Shown piece after piece: positions 33,155 to 43,993 of a DNA stretch of 64,000 bases. The DNA is from Actinacidiphila yanglinensis (GTDB lineage: Bacteria > Actinomycetota > Actinomycetes > Streptomycetales > Streptomycetaceae): assembly GCF_900107965.1 (NCBI RefSeq), contig NZ_FNVU01000031.1:1-64000 (forward strand). Direction: 5' to 3'. The translations under genes and the position numbers were made by a program. The notes under the pieces were generated by a model that saw only the letters and a program-made list of their open reading frames with translations, did not search any database and was not told the DNA's origin. The first letter of the stretch is position 1. Every line of letters begins with the position of its first letter.

Positions 33155-33910
33155 CTAGATCGCGGGGGGTGCCACCCGTAGGTAGGTGAGCGTGTTGCTC
33201 GCGCCGGCGGCCGTCGTCACCCCTACCGCCACCGTTCCCGCGGCGCCCGCGGGGGCGAGGGCGACCACCGTGGTGTCCGAGATCACGGTGAACGCCGCGG
33301 GCGTGGAACCGAACAGGACGGTGGTGGTCGTGGTCAGCCCGGTGCCGGTCAGGGTCACGCTGGCGCCGGCGCCGGTCGGGCCCTGCGCAGGCGAGAGCGC
33401 CGTGAGCACGGGCGCCGTCAGGTAGGTGTAGAAGACGGTGTTGCTGGTGCCGCCGGGGCCGGTGACGGTGCAGGCCACCGTTCCGGTGCCGGCCGGAGTG
33501 ACCGCGGTGATCTGGGTGGCCGAGTTGACCGTGAACGAAGCCGCCGGGCTGCTGCCGAACGTGACCGCGGTCGCCCCCGTCAGCCCCGTGCCGGTGAGGA
33601 CCACCGTCGTCCCGCCCGACGCCGGGCCCTGGGACGGCGCGATCGAGGTGAGGGTCGGCGCCGCCGCGTAGGTGTAGGTGACCGCGTTGCTGAGCCCGGC
33701 CGGCGTACGCACGGTCACGTTGACGATGCCGGTGCCGGGCGGGACCGTCGCGGAGATCACCGAGGGGCTGGTGACCGTGTAGGACAGGGCGGCCGCCGAT
33801 CCGAAGGTGACGGCGGTGGCGCCGGTGAACTGACTGCCGTTCAAGGTCACGGGATTGGTGCCCGCCGCCGGACCCGTGTTGGGCACGACCGAGGTGAGGA
33901 CAGGGGCCAC
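33155..33910 (-). CDS. IPT/TIG triple-repeat protein
   Basis: 251 residues from GTG 33910 (ribosome site TTGGAG). Three tandem IPT/TIG Ig-like domains of about 80 residues each repeat the pattern L-x-x-P-x-x-GP-x-x-GG-x-x-V-x-L-x-G-x-x-F/L-x-GATAVTFGS, ending SNTVFYTY or similar. There is no signal peptide or membrane anchor. The end is RVAPPAI, similar to its neighbour's VAGPGI. Such domains mediate binding outside the cell or in phage-tail-like fibres, so absence of a secretion signal is odd. It probably forms a unit with the 34162-34905 gene. Confidence 0.75.
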   Translation of the reverse strand: MAPVLTSVVPNTGPAAGTNPVTLNGSQFTGATAVTFGSAAALSYTVTSPSVISATVPPGTGIVNVTVRTPAGLSNAVTYTYAAAPTLTSIAPSQGPASGGTTVVLTGTGLTGATAVTFGSSPAASFTVNSATQITAVTPAGTGTVACTVTGPGGTSNTVFYTYLTAPVLTALSPAQGPTGAGASVTLTGTGLTTTTTVLFGSTPAAFTVISDTTVVALAPAGAAGTVAVGVTTAAGASNTLTYLRVAPPAI

Positions 33911-34161
33911 GGTGACTCCAAGAGGTGTGGTCGGCCCGATCGCGCCGGCGGGGCCGTGAGCGGCAGGTCCCAGGCGCTACGGCGTGGTCCCTGCACGGGT
34001 GTGTGGCAGGGGGAATTCCGGCCGGGCTGTCTCCCGCGGCGCACGGTCGACGGCAGGCGGGTGCAGGGTCCCCGACCCGGGGATCGGGCCGGGGACCGCG
34101 AAAAGCAGGGCGCGGTGTCCTGGCGGGGGCCACAGAGGGACACCGCGCCCTTGATGGACGG

Positions 34162-34905
34162 TCAGATGCCCGGGCCCGCCACGTAGGTGTAGCCAGCCGC
34201 CAGGGTGTCGCTGCCGGCGTCGTTGGTCAGCACGACGTCGACGGCGCCCGCGGTCCCCGCCGGCGTGACGGCCGACACCGAAGTGTCGGACAGCACTCCG
34301 AAGATCGCGGGGACACCACCGAAGGTGACCCCCGTGGTGGAGGTCAGGCTGGTGCCGGTGAGGGTCACCGCGGTGCCTCCCGAGGTCGGCCCCGACGTGG
34401 GCGTGATCGCGGTCAGCGTCGGGTCGGCCACGTACGTGTACGTCAGGCCGTTGTTGCTCCCGCCCGCGGTGGTGACGGTGACACCGACGGAACCGGCGGT
34501 CCCGGCCGGCGCCGTAACGGTGATCTGGCTGTCCGAGACGACCGTCGGCGTCGCACTGTTGGCGCCGAAAGCCACGCTGGAGGCCGTGGCCAGCCCGGTG
34601 CCGTTGATGGTGACCGTCTCGCCGCCCGCGGTCGAGCCCGTGTCCGGGCTGAGCGACTGCTTGAAGGGCGCGCCGACGTAGAAGAACGAGACCGGGTTGC
34701 TCGTTCCGCCGGCCGTGGTCACGGTGACACCGACCGCTCCGTTGCCCGCAGGCGAGACGGCGGTGACCTGGGTGGGCGAGACGTTGGTGACGGACGTCGC
34801 CGAACGGGTGCCGAAGCGAACGGCGGTGGTGCCGCTCAAATTGGTGCCCGTGATGGTGACGAGAGTTCCGCCGCCACTCGGGCCCTGGTTGGGGGTAATT
34901 GGCAT
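34162..34905 (-). CDS. IPT/TIG triple-repeat protein, paralogue
   Basis: 247 residues from ATG 34905, with GAGGAGG eight bases upstream. Three IPT/TIG repeats: ITPNQGPSGGGTLVTITGTN, LSPDTGSTAGGETVTINGTG and ITPTSGPTSGGTAVTLTGTS. It ends TLAAGYTYVAGPGI. Like its neighbour it lacks a signal peptide. The two differ enough to be old duplicates. The order (two TIG proteins, then the secreted Ig-like protein, all in the same direction) suggests a surface or fibre system, though the 250-bp gap between them may hold a separate promoter. Confidence 0.75.
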   Translation of the reverse strand: MPITPNQGPSGGGTLVTITGTNLSGTTAVRFGTRSATSVTNVSPTQVTAVSPAGNGAVGVTVTTAGGTSNPVSFFYVGAPFKQSLSPDTGSTAGGETVTINGTGLATASSVAFGANSATPTVVSDSQITVTAPAGTAGSVGVTVTTAGGSNNGLTYTYVADPTLTAITPTSGPTSGGTAVTLTGTSLTSTTGVTFGGVPAIFGVLSDTSVSAVTPAGTAGAVDVVLTNDAGSDTLAAGYTYVAGPGI

Positions 34906-36088
34906 GAGCTGTTCCTCCTCGCTCGGAATGCGGTACTCTTCCGAGCAGTGACAGGGGCGTTCAGATCCACGGACATCCCGAAAAGGTGCACACCGACGTC
35001 ACAACAACCACTGGCAGGTGGTTCGTTCGATGGCCTCGTGACGTGCGCGGATTGCGATGCAGTCCCGCATGAACCGTCACGCGCGAGGACATCGGACGTG
35101 ACTCCCGACGGGGAACAACCGATCCCAGTCGAGGGGTTTTTCGTATGCTCCGTGGATCACCGCCCAAAGAAGCAGATGCCCGGATTAACCCATCTGAGCG
35201 GTCTCGCCATCAAGCGGTTCGGGGCGACGTCAGCCATACGGCGGAGCGCCCGGGAGCGCACACGGCGCCTTAAGGTTGGTACACGCAGAAATCGGAATAC
35301 GCATTCCCCGCGCCCCCATTCCCTTTCGCGCCGCCACCACCGACACGAACGCCTCGCACACCACACCATCCACATTCCATGGTCACAGCCCGTCGGATCC
35401 GGGCCGTAGCAGCACCGGCAGACCTGGGCTCACACACAGGGCGGCTTGCCCACGGTCGAAGCCCGCTGATGGCAACCCCTGACGGCCAACAGCCCGAAGG
35501 CGCAACTGAGGCAGAGGTCACCTGCAACCGAGGCGATGGCGGCCCCACGCGGTGGTGGTCGTTCCCGTCGCGAGCGGCAGCGGTGCAAGCGGGAGGCCCC
35601 GGATCCGGAGGCTGCCATGACTGCCAGGGCCTCCCGCTCGAACGGCCCCCGACTAATGCGCCGGTGTACGTGGGGCCGGTGTGACGCATGCAGCGCACCA
35701 CACACCTTTAACGCCTGAGTCGCCGAGGAGTCACTCGGACATCGAGCCGGGAGGCACCTGTCGATGGCCACAGGGACACTGTCATGCCGCGTTCCTCACA
35801 CCCGACCGCACCGCAGACCGACGGGTCAGAGCCGCACCCGAGAAAGGCATCGTCTGCACCCCCTCACCCTCTCACCGGGGCTCGCATCCTCGCCGCCCAC
35901 GACAATGGCGCCGTGCCCGGACACCCCGCCGCCCTGCCCCGGCTCCAAGCCGACGACCTGATCACCAACCGCCGAGCCGGCGACGGCGCCCACCGCGGCG
36001 TCCGCCTGCCCGGCCGGGTTTCCCTGAAGTGCCTGGAGGGCGGGATGAGCCGCGATCATCTGGTGCCGCCACCCGGAACTGGTGCGGC
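34906..36088. other. 1.2 kb without a firm gene, contains repeat copy B
   Basis: No frame shows both coding bias and a start. Positions 35.68-36.09 kb contain a degenerate coding relic whose sense switches frame (TADRRVRAAPEKGI then LTGARILAAHDNGAV). The segment 35.27-35.70 kb looks non-coding. Confidence 0.5.
35805..35915. repeat. Degenerate dispersed repeat, copy B
   Basis: Counterpart of 20209-20316, same orientation, with several small indels that change the frame. Shared core GCATCCTCGCCGCCCA. Both sit at the edge of blocks rich in broken genes. Confidence 0.6.
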
Positions 36089-39000
36089 TCACTGCTCCGA
36101 AGGCCACTCGTACACCGTGGATGCCACCCCCGTGTACCGGACGCCCTTGAGCCTGGTCTCCGTCGGGAGCTCGATCTCGAAGCGGTTCACCGGGTCCGGG
36201 ATGAGGCGAAGGGTCGGGGTGCCCTTGCCCTTCTCCAGGTGTGAGGCGATCACCAGGATGTAGTTGTCCCCTTCGGACATTGCCCGCCTGAACTCAGCAC
36301 GGGTGAGGGAGAGTTCGAGGGGGACCGCACCGCCGTGCGCCTTGATCTCGAAGAAGCGCCCGGTCGAGTCGAGGGCGTCGGCCCCGAAGCCCGAGACTCC
36401 GCGCTGATCCTCCAGGTCGATGCCCTGGTCCCGCAGGATGCGCCGTAGCGCCCGCAGGGCGAGTCGCTCCTTATCGGGGTCCCGGTAGCCCAGCGGAGCG
36501 GACTGCTCTCGCGGCGGACTACCGCCGGGCCGGGAGAGGGGAAGGGATGAGGGCCATGGACTCATTCCGCCGGTACGCGTGTAACCCGAGGCGGACGGAT
36601 CACTCGTGGGCGGCTGTGAGGGACCGGTGGTGGTGACCGTGAGGGGCGGAGCATCGAAGGCAGCTTCACTGACGAGGCGGCGCGCGGACGACGGCGGGGC
36701 CGGCTGCGGCGAGGGCGATGGTCTGCTTGGCAGGGTAGTAAGTGACGGGGCGGAGGGGAGGCTCTGGGCTGGCACCCTCTTTAGGGGTGGTGGCGGTGCT
36801 TGACGTGAGGCCGGAACACTCGGTGTGGGGTGCGTGGCCGGGGTCTCCTGCTGCCTTCGGCGCAGTTGTTCGTCGAGCCGCCGGCGGTCCTCCTGGTCCT
36901 GCTGCCCGGTCGACGTGAACGCAGTCTCGACTGCAGTGTCCGCCAGGCGCTCCTCCCAGACGTCGCGCCAACGGTGACCGACTCGGTGCCGTTGCCCGGG
37001 GAAGAGGGCGGCGATGGCCGTGCCCGTGCCCGGCTTGGTCGGCAGTGCCTCAGCGGAGCGGAGGAAGAGGGCGCCCTGCTCACGGGCGATCTGCGCGTCG
37101 ACGGGCAGCTCAACGGGCTCGTGCGCTCCGTCCGGTTCAAGACGGATCCTCAGGTGGGGATGGATCCGTACCTCCAGGCCCGCCAGCCAATTCCAGTCGG
37201 AGAAGGACTCCGCGAGCTCGGGCTCGTCCCGTACGAGAAGGTCTTGCAGTGCGACGACAGCGCGGCGGAAGTCCTCGGTCAGGGTGCTGTCGGGCACCGA
37301 ATCCTGGCCATCGATGACCAGTGCGCCGGCGACGTCCAGCGGGATGACCTTGAGTAGAGCGAACAGAGACGTGAACTGCTGGACGTCGCCTCCCGGCTTC
37401 CAGAGCGGCAACCGCTCGGCGAGTGCGCGTTCGACGCCAGGATGATCGACGGCATACACCGGCCTGGTCCGCGTCCACCCAGAGGTGGTCCAGAGCGGCA
37501 GCGGCCGCAACTTGTTGCGCACCGCGAGCGGGGCCGGTCCGCCGACAGAAGCGAGCCGGTCCCGCAGGGAGCGCAGGGCGTTGAGCATCACCTGCTGCTG
37601 GGAGGCGGGAAACTCGTCCTGCCGGGCGATCTCTTTCAGTACGTCGACCAGGTCCTCGGCTTCCGGCTCGCCGATGCCGAGGAGCTGCCACAGCGGTTCG
37701 AGGCCAGGCTCGGTGAAGGTGAAGGGGCGGAAGCCGCGCAGAACAGCGGTGCCGCTGAAGCAGTCGTCCGAGGCTTTCCAGCCCTGGTCGGTCAGGATGA
37801 GCTCCTCCCCCATGAAGGCGTGCCGGATGTTTCGCTCGACCTCGGTCCGCGGGACCTCGGTCGAGCGGTCCGTGAGACGTCGTGCGAGGGCCCGGTAGAC
37901 GAGCAGCGCTTCCGCTCGCAGGCCATCTCCGATCTCGTCGCCGTCCCATGTGCGCTTTCGCAGTTCGCGGAGCCGGTCCGCGAGCCGGGGAACGTCGGGG
38001 TCGCCGGAAACGCCGAGGAGGGTGAGGACGTCGGTACGGCTAGCCAAGGCCTGCTGAATGTCTCTGTGCAGGTAGTCGGGGTCGTCGTGACCGTAGAGGG
38101 CCACGGCATCCGGCGTGCGCAGCTGAAGCGCGGTCGGGGGCCGCAGAGCACCGGTGGCGTCCTCCAGCCAGGCGGCGTCCCGCAGCTGCCAGACCCACAG
38201 GGCCGACGTCTCGCCGCGACGAACCACTTGCGGTCCGCCTGGGCCATCTGCACCCGGCCCTGTTCGGAGCTGGTCAGCGGCCCCGTGAGCGTGCGCAGTA
38301 GTGCGGCCGTGCGCCGCCGACGCTCGCCCACGTTCTCCTCGGCCACGATATCGGCCACGACGGCGCGCAGGTCGTCGCTGACGAGGTCGTCCAGCGTGTG
38401 CGTCGCGGTCTCATTCCACATCACCCTCCGGCGGTCCGGGAGGTTCCACATGCAATGGCGTGCCAGACCGATCCGGGAGTCCGCCGCGTATTGCTTGAAG
38501 TACGCGGAATCGAAGCGGTCGCGCGGGAGCGCTGTCAGGCGAGGGATGTCCGCGACGCCGAGAAGCCGGAGGAAGGCCGTTCTGCTCAGACCATTGCCCT
38601 GTGCGGCCGACAGGAGCGATCGCTCGTAGGAGCGGTGCACCCAGACGAGTCCCGGTGTCTTGCGGGCAGCGACAGCGAACCGGTCGCGGTCGGCGCTCTC
38701 CAGCTTCGCCGGAAGGTAGGCGGCGCGGGGCTCCACTACGCAGGGTTGCTCCTCGCCTTGGTCGTCGAACGTGAAGGCGTTCAGCCGTACAGCCCGCCCG
38801 ATCTTGGGCCCGAGAGTGTTCCGGGCCCTCTTGGGCAGGTCGCCGAGGGCGCTTTGGAGGGAGGCGAGGCGGGCGATCTCCTCTGGTTCGTCGGCGTCGG
38901 GCAGTCGTCCGCCCGACTCGCCGAGCCGGGCGACGATCCCGAGGACGGCAGCCGTGTCGTCCCGCCGGATAAGCGATCCGCGACGCCGCAGCCAGTCGAG

Positions 39001-40686
39001 CACCTTCTTCGCGGCAGGGTCTTCAGCCCAGAAGGCGGGATGGAGATCGTGCACGACGCCCAGGCCGTCCAGGGTCCCGGTATCGCTGGCGGGCCCTTCG
39101 GCGTACGCGTGCCGACGGTCGGACGGATTCAGCGAACGCCCGTCGGCGCTGACCAGACACGGCTTTTGCGCCAGCGTGTATTCGTGGCCGGATTCGAGGG
39201 CGACCGCAGCAAGCCGGACGGTTCGTACGACATCGCGTTCCGCGTCGCCAAAGAGGACGAGCGCGTCCGTGACCCGCACCTCGGGGCGCAACTCGGCCGC
39301 CCCCGCCGCGCGCCAGTCAGCAAGGACGCGACGCCAGTGGCCAGCCCGGTCGCGGGCAGTGTGCGGAAAGGTGTAGGGGGCGCCGGACAGACGGGCGACC
39401 TCCGCGTCGTCAATCACGCCGGTCAGGGCGATCTCTTCGACGGCGAACTCAACCAGGGACACCGGGGGGCCGTCGTCGGACGCCGGGAGGACGAGATTCG
39501 CAGCGAGCGACTGTCGAGCGCGGGTCTGGAGCGTCGACCTGATCACGTCCTGCAGGTGGTGCGGTGGCGTGGCTCCGCCCGTCGGCGAGAGGTGCACGAG
39601 GTGCCAGGCGGCCGGATCCACGTGTCCGAGCACGTCGCGGACGGCGCCCTCCCACAGATCGGCCACCAGCGGCACGAGCTGCTGGTTCAGGCGACTGCTC
39701 GCGAATCCCTCGCGGCTGGCAACGGGGTCGAATTGGGTGTGGACGCGGGCGGCCATGTCGAGCGGTGCGACGGGCAGGCCAGCGTGGACGCTGCCGTGGC
39801 CGTGGACTTGCAGGGGTAGCGCCACCGCAACGGGAACCTCGTCCCCGAGTGCCTTGTGGTGACGCTTCCATTCGGGTCGCGGCGTGACCTGCGCTTCGTA
39901 CATGCGCCAGACCGCTCCCTCGCTCGTCGTGGCGTGCCGCACCACCACGCTGGACTCCGTGCCGCCTATCTCCACGCGCGTGCGTGCGGCTTCCTCCCAG
40001 GACAGCCGCAGTACGGTGCTGTGTTCGCCGTCTGTCACCTCGATGTGTTCGAGATGGCGCAAGAAGAGCAGGGAGGAGTCACTCCAGCTCTCGAACCATG
40101 CGAAGAGCTCGTCAGCGGGCAGCTGTCCCGGCTCCAGGGGGATCCGGAAGACCGTCCACCTGGGCCCGGAGATCTCCTCCGGCAGCTCGGGGCGAGTAGC
40201 GGGTTCCAGAGTGAGACCGGCGTACCTCAGGTGGAAGGGACGGCAGTGGACCTCCCAAGTGGCGGCAAGAGCCCTGAGCGTCGAAAGACCGATGCCGAAG
40301 CGGCCCGTGCTCTGGGCGTCGGTGGTCTTGCCGGTAAGCCAGGGCATTCCCAGCAGCAGGATGTCGCCTAGGCGGACAGGGTCACCGTCGTGGGCGACCA
40401 GAAGGGCCTCCGGGCTCAACCGGAAGCGCAGTCGCCCAGCGCCGGCGTCGTTGGCGTTCTGTACGAACTCAGAGAGCACTTGCAAGGAGTCGGACGAAAG
40501 CGATTCGGCACCCTGCTGCGCGCCCGCCGCCATGCTGCGAAAGACACCCAACCCTCCACGCAGTCCTTCGTCGAGGAGACGAACCGCCTCCGCAGCCTGC
40601 TCGACCCCCGAGACCTCCAACCCCGGGTCCGCATGCGGATCATCCAGCAACTTCCGCACCGCCGACACGAGCGCCTCGCTGGCCAC
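36089..40686 (-). pseudogene. Giant HATPase (sacsin-like) - DUF3883 protein with one frameshift
   Basis: From ATG 40686 the first frame runs about 820 residues. The N-terminus has a GHKL ATPase: SEFVQNANDAGAGRLRF (N-box), AHDGDPVRLGDILLLG (DxG) and STGRFGIGLSTLRALA, resembling sacsin-type proteins. At 38225-38240 the sense moves by one base: the first frame ends DRKWFVA and the second continues RRGETSALWVWQLRD for about 700 residues. It ends in a DUF3883/NO VEIN-type nuclease-like domain (GVSGFGADALDSTGRFFEIKAHGG, ELSLTRAEFRRAMSEGDNYI). An intact protein would have about 1,530 residues. ATPase-DUF3883 architectures are associated with phage defence. Either the gene is freshly dead or the base is an error. 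Confidence 0.75.
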
Positions 40687-41170
40687 GCTGATCTCCCTCT
40701 CTCGCCGACTGAGTCACAGAACCGCAAGCGTCGCGGCTGCCGTGGCGCTCACGATCGCCAACCATCGCGATCAAGCCAATGTCCGAGCCTCCGACCGAAG
40801 CCCGCGACCTGCACCCTCACCTGCCTGCAGGGCTGAGTACCCAGGCAACGAGAGAGGCCAAGCACCCCTCACCGGCGCCCGTCGAACCGGCGGAAACTTC
40901 GTGGCCGCCCCGGCCAATTGTCACAGCCTGCTGCTAAAGGGCATCTCTTCGACGGTGTTACACAAGGTCAGCACGACGTGAAGCAGCCAGAAGAGGGGGA
41001 TGTACCTGAGACGGAAACGGCGCACATCGGATCCCTCGCCCCACGACCACAACTGGCAAGAAGTGCCAACCCGCGTAGATAGCCCGTGCACACAAGTGCT
41101 TCACGCCTTCGGCCACGGCGGAGCCGGTTTAGGTCAGCATGTCCCGGTCATCGAAACGCTGGATGAGTAG

Positions 41171-41509
41171 TCACCAGGTGCCAAACCTGCCCGCATGGCG
41201 CCCGACGGTGTAGAAGAAGGGGTCGCCGTGCCGCCGGCGCAGCAGTCGGGTCACGCCGAGGGGGGCGTTGCCAGCAGTCACCTCCCGCAGCCTCCGGTAG
41301 TGGACCTGCTGTCCGCGGCTGCCTCGCCCTAAGGAACGCTCCAGCGGAATCAAGGCGGCGGCGTACACCACAAAGATCCTGCACACCGCGGCCGTCCACC
41401 AGCGGCCCACCGCCGCCGAGACGGCCACGCTGGCCAGCAGGGCTGTCGGCACGACCAGGACGAACACCGCGAAGGCAAGGCCGGCAAAGCGGTACACGGC
41501 AGCCTCCAC
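41171..41509 (-). CDS. Small membrane protein, unknown
   Basis: 112 residues from ATG 41509 (MEAAVYRFAGLAFAVFVLVV). Two membrane helices (AVFVLVVPTALLASVAVSAAV and WTAAVCRIFVVYAAALIPL) are followed by a basic cytoplasmic tail (RLREVTAGNAPLGVTRLLRRR). No family recognised. It lies between two putative defence genes in the same orientation, but about 110 bp away from the next, so operon membership is unsure. Confidence 0.5.
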   Translation of the reverse strand: MEAAVYRFAGLAFAVFVLVVPTALLASVAVSAAVGRWWTAAVCRIFVVYAAALIPLERSLGRGSRGQQVHYRRLREVTAGNAPLGVTRLLRRRHGDPFFYTVGRHAGRFGTW

Positions 41510-41620
41510 AACCGGACCGTCTGGACATTGTGCGGGGGCACCCCAGTGAACGGACGCCGGGGCCCGACCACAGAGCGACGATCACGACCATCCAAAAGGG
41601 TGCGGCCGCTGATGGGACGC

Positions 41621-42898
41621 TCAGTACAAGCGTGCGGACGGCGGCGGGCCGAACCCGTCCGCGATCTCGTGATGCCGCGCAGCAACCGTGTTCGGGCCGC
41701 GCCGGACGTAGAACTCAAGCGGCTTTTGTTGGAAGCGGTACGCGTGGGGCCGGCCGTCGCCTGCGACCTCGATGGCGAGCACCTTCTTGCCGCGGTGGTC
41801 GATCACGCGCGGCGTGTAGAGGGGAGCCGGTTCGATGCTGTCGCGGATTATGTTCCCGACCTGCAGCATCTGCTGGTCGACGGTCTGATCTTCGCGAAGT
41901 CCCACAATCTGCAGGTCGTCGTCTTCGACGCCGATGAGCAGGGTGCCGCCGCCGTGCTGGGAGGCGAAGGCCGCAATGGTTATGAGCATCTTCCTGCGGC
42001 TCTCGCCCGCCGACGGAATTTCTCGCTTCGCCTCCAGGTGCTGGCCTTCGCCCGCAGCCAGGAGGATGTCCACTTCAGCTCCCGGCTGCTCCCAGACAAC
42101 CGAGTCGTCGCGGACACGGCCGAAGACGGGGGCGGGGAAGGACCGCAGGTCCAGCCAGTCGCCCTTGCGGCGCAGCATGAGCAGGCAGTCGGAAGCAAGT
42201 CCGTCGGGAAGGGGGAAGGTGTAGGTGCCGGGCCCGGTCACCTGCCGCGTCTGGTGGCCGGCGGGCTCGCTCAGTTCCAGTACCACGTCTGCGAGATCCT
42301 CGCCGGTGACGTCGGCTGTCAGAAGATCCGGCGAGACAGTGATCTTCTGCAGCCATGCATCACGCTGCGGCAGGGCGATCCGCCACAGGTACGAGTAGTG
42401 GGTATTGCTGTTGTGCGGGCTGCCGTAGAAGAAGGCGCTCAAGGCCGCGTCGAACGTCATGTACGAGGGAATGTCGCCGTCGCCGACCAGGATCCCGCCG
42501 CCATGCTGGCTGGCTGCGGAGTCCCTGGTGATGGTCCACTCCGTGCGTGGCCAAGCGGTGATTTCCCGGCCCCATTCCTGACGGCCGTGCAGTCGTCTGG
42601 TCGTGGCGGACGAGTGCTGGGGGCTCGGGCTGCAGACCTCCAGTCCGGCGATCTCCTGCGGCTCGCCGATCAGCAGTGCCGCGGCCACCTTGCCGGGCAG
42701 GCGTCGCTCCACGAAGGCCGCCGTACTGTAACGCCAGGTGCGCCCGTCCCTCATCCCCACGCCGTCGATGCTGATCTCGCCCAGGTGAATCCGCCACTGG
42801 CTGCCCTCCGTGACAAGGGCCATACGGACGTTCACACGCTTTTGCCCGGTGAGCATGTCGGCCAGCTCAGTGATGTCCGTCTGTCCACTGCCTGTCAT
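41621..42898 (-). CDS. AlbA_2 (Schlafen-type) domain protein
   Basis: 425 residues from ATG 42898. The C-terminal 140 residues carry the AlbA_2 domain: EGQHLEAKREIP (E-x-K), ITIAAFASQHGGGTLLIGVEDD, then NIIRDSIEPAPLYTPRVIDH and EFYVRRGPNTVAAR. The N-terminal 280 residues are unfamiliar but contain a similar string, SAASQHGGGILVGDGD, as if part of the motif had been duplicated. Schlafen/AlbA_2 proteins bind nucleic acid, and some are RNases active in tRNA-targeting immunity. Placement beside the HATPase-DUF3883 gene suggests a defence neighbourhood. Confidence 0.75.
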   Translation of the reverse strand: MTGSGQTDITELADMLTGQKRVNVRMALVTEGSQWRIHLGEISIDGVGMRDGRTWRYSTAAFVERRLPGKVAAALLIGEPQEIAGLEVCSPSPQHSSATTRRLHGRQEWGREITAWPRTEWTITRDSAASQHGGGILVGDGDIPSYMTFDAALSAFFYGSPHNSNTHYSYLWRIALPQRDAWLQKITVSPDLLTADVTGEDLADVVLELSEPAGHQTRQVTGPGTYTFPLPDGLASDCLLMLRRKGDWLDLRSFPAPVFGRVRDDSVVWEQPGAEVDILLAAGEGQHLEAKREIPSAGESRRKMLITIAAFASQHGGGTLLIGVEDDDLQIVGLREDQTVDQQMLQVGNIIRDSIEPAPLYTPRVIDHRGKKVLAIEVAGDGRPHAYRFQQKPLEFYVRRGPNTVAARHHEIADGFGPPPSARLY

Positions 42899-43394
42899 GT
42901 CCGGCTCTCCCGCTGCTGGACGGAGCCGGTCGGGGCCAAACGACGCGGCCTGTGCCAGAGCAGGGTACGGGGCGCCGCCCAGTCACCACACCGTGTTTCG
43001 ACGACCCGGTCCTCTCGCCGCCTTCGACGCCGCGACACCCCATACGCGGCACACCGGATCGACGAACGCGACCCCGCCCACACAGGCGGCGACGCCGCAG
43101 CCGCGAAGCCGCCCGCCAATAGTGCCGCCCGAAAGCGTCTAGTTCACGCCACCCATGACAATTCCGGCCATTTTTCAGATCGCTAACGACGTGGCCTATA
43201 TTGCTTAACTCTATATGCGCATGTACTTTAATGATTTCTCTTTCCCGCAGTTCAACCGGGGCAGCCGCCTCCGGTACCATGACCTGGGGCAGCGAGGGGA
43301 CGCATTCGCCCCACTTCGGCGTGCCGGAAAATACGGCCTTCACTTTCGCCGCTGCTGCTTGCGCCATCCGGGTTCCACGTCCAAGCTACCCGCC
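42899..43394. other. A/T-richer spacer without a firm gene
   Basis: Positions 43.14-43.26 kb are far richer in A/T than the average. A minus-strand frame (MAQAAAAKVKAVFSGTPKWG, starting at 43367) has some protein-like character at first but degrades. Possible foreign DNA or promoter area. Confidence 0.4.
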
Positions 43395-43553
43395 ATGTAC
43401 GTCGCTACGGGCACCGCACTGGGTGCATTCGGCTTCCTCCGGCTCCTTGTGTATCTGGCTACCTCGCTGCTGCGCCAGCTTCCGGACCTCTTCTCAGCCT
43501 GGCGTGAGGTACGCCGCGCGGCTCGCGGGGACCGTGAACGAAATGACGAATAG
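43395..43553 (+). CDS. Candidate 52-residue membrane peptide
   Basis: ATG at 43395: MYVATGTALGAFGFLRLLVY, then ATSLLRQLPDLFSAWREVRR and a charged RGDRERNDE end. One amphipathic or membrane helix precedes a basic tail, reminiscent of small toxic membrane peptides. The ribosome site is weak. Low certainty. Confidence 0.35.
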   Translation: MYVATGTALGAFGFLRLLVYLATSLLRQLPDLFSAWREVRRAARGDRERNDE

Positions 43554-43993
43554 GTCGTGCAGGCAGGGACACGCGTCAGTTGCTCGCAGACACAAGAGAC
43601 GCTCGGCGAGCCCGAGATCGCACATCCTCCCCGCGTGCAGTCATGCGGCGGCAACTGATCGACAAGCTCCGACCTGCTCAAGCCACAAGTCCTCCCACAA
43701 CAAGGCCGCCGGAGCCCGAGGCACGGCACGCAGCCCGTAATAGCACGGAAAAAATATACCGTCAGGTAAAACGCGCTTTCTCAGCATCATGGAATTCACA
43801 CCGCCACGCCCTGTCCGCCGACGAAAGGACTCGTCCGGCTGGCACCTGTTCCCACAACGCCGCGCACGTCGCCTACGGAAGACCGCCAGCGAACCCACGA
43901 TGAGCCCGTGGACGCAAGGTGCACAGCCACGGACACGCCGATGGGTGCCGACCAGTCCGGCCGACACCCACCAACGCCATCCGCAGCACTCAG
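43554..43993. other. No recognisable gene
   Basis: 440 bp. An A/T-rich island at 43.74-43.80 kb (AAAAAATATACC) could hold a promoter or be the boundary of inserted DNA. No coding frame is convincing. Confidence 0.4.

Noticed and set aside
33925..35409. 494-codon plus-strand frame over the IPT/TIG genes
   Set aside because: Antisense to clearly repetitive IPT/TIG domains; Arg/Gly-rich nonsense.
42867..43367. Minus-strand 166-codon frame
   Set aside because: The first 60 residues look slightly protein-like, but the rest is Arg-rich shadow and no ribosome site or family was found.
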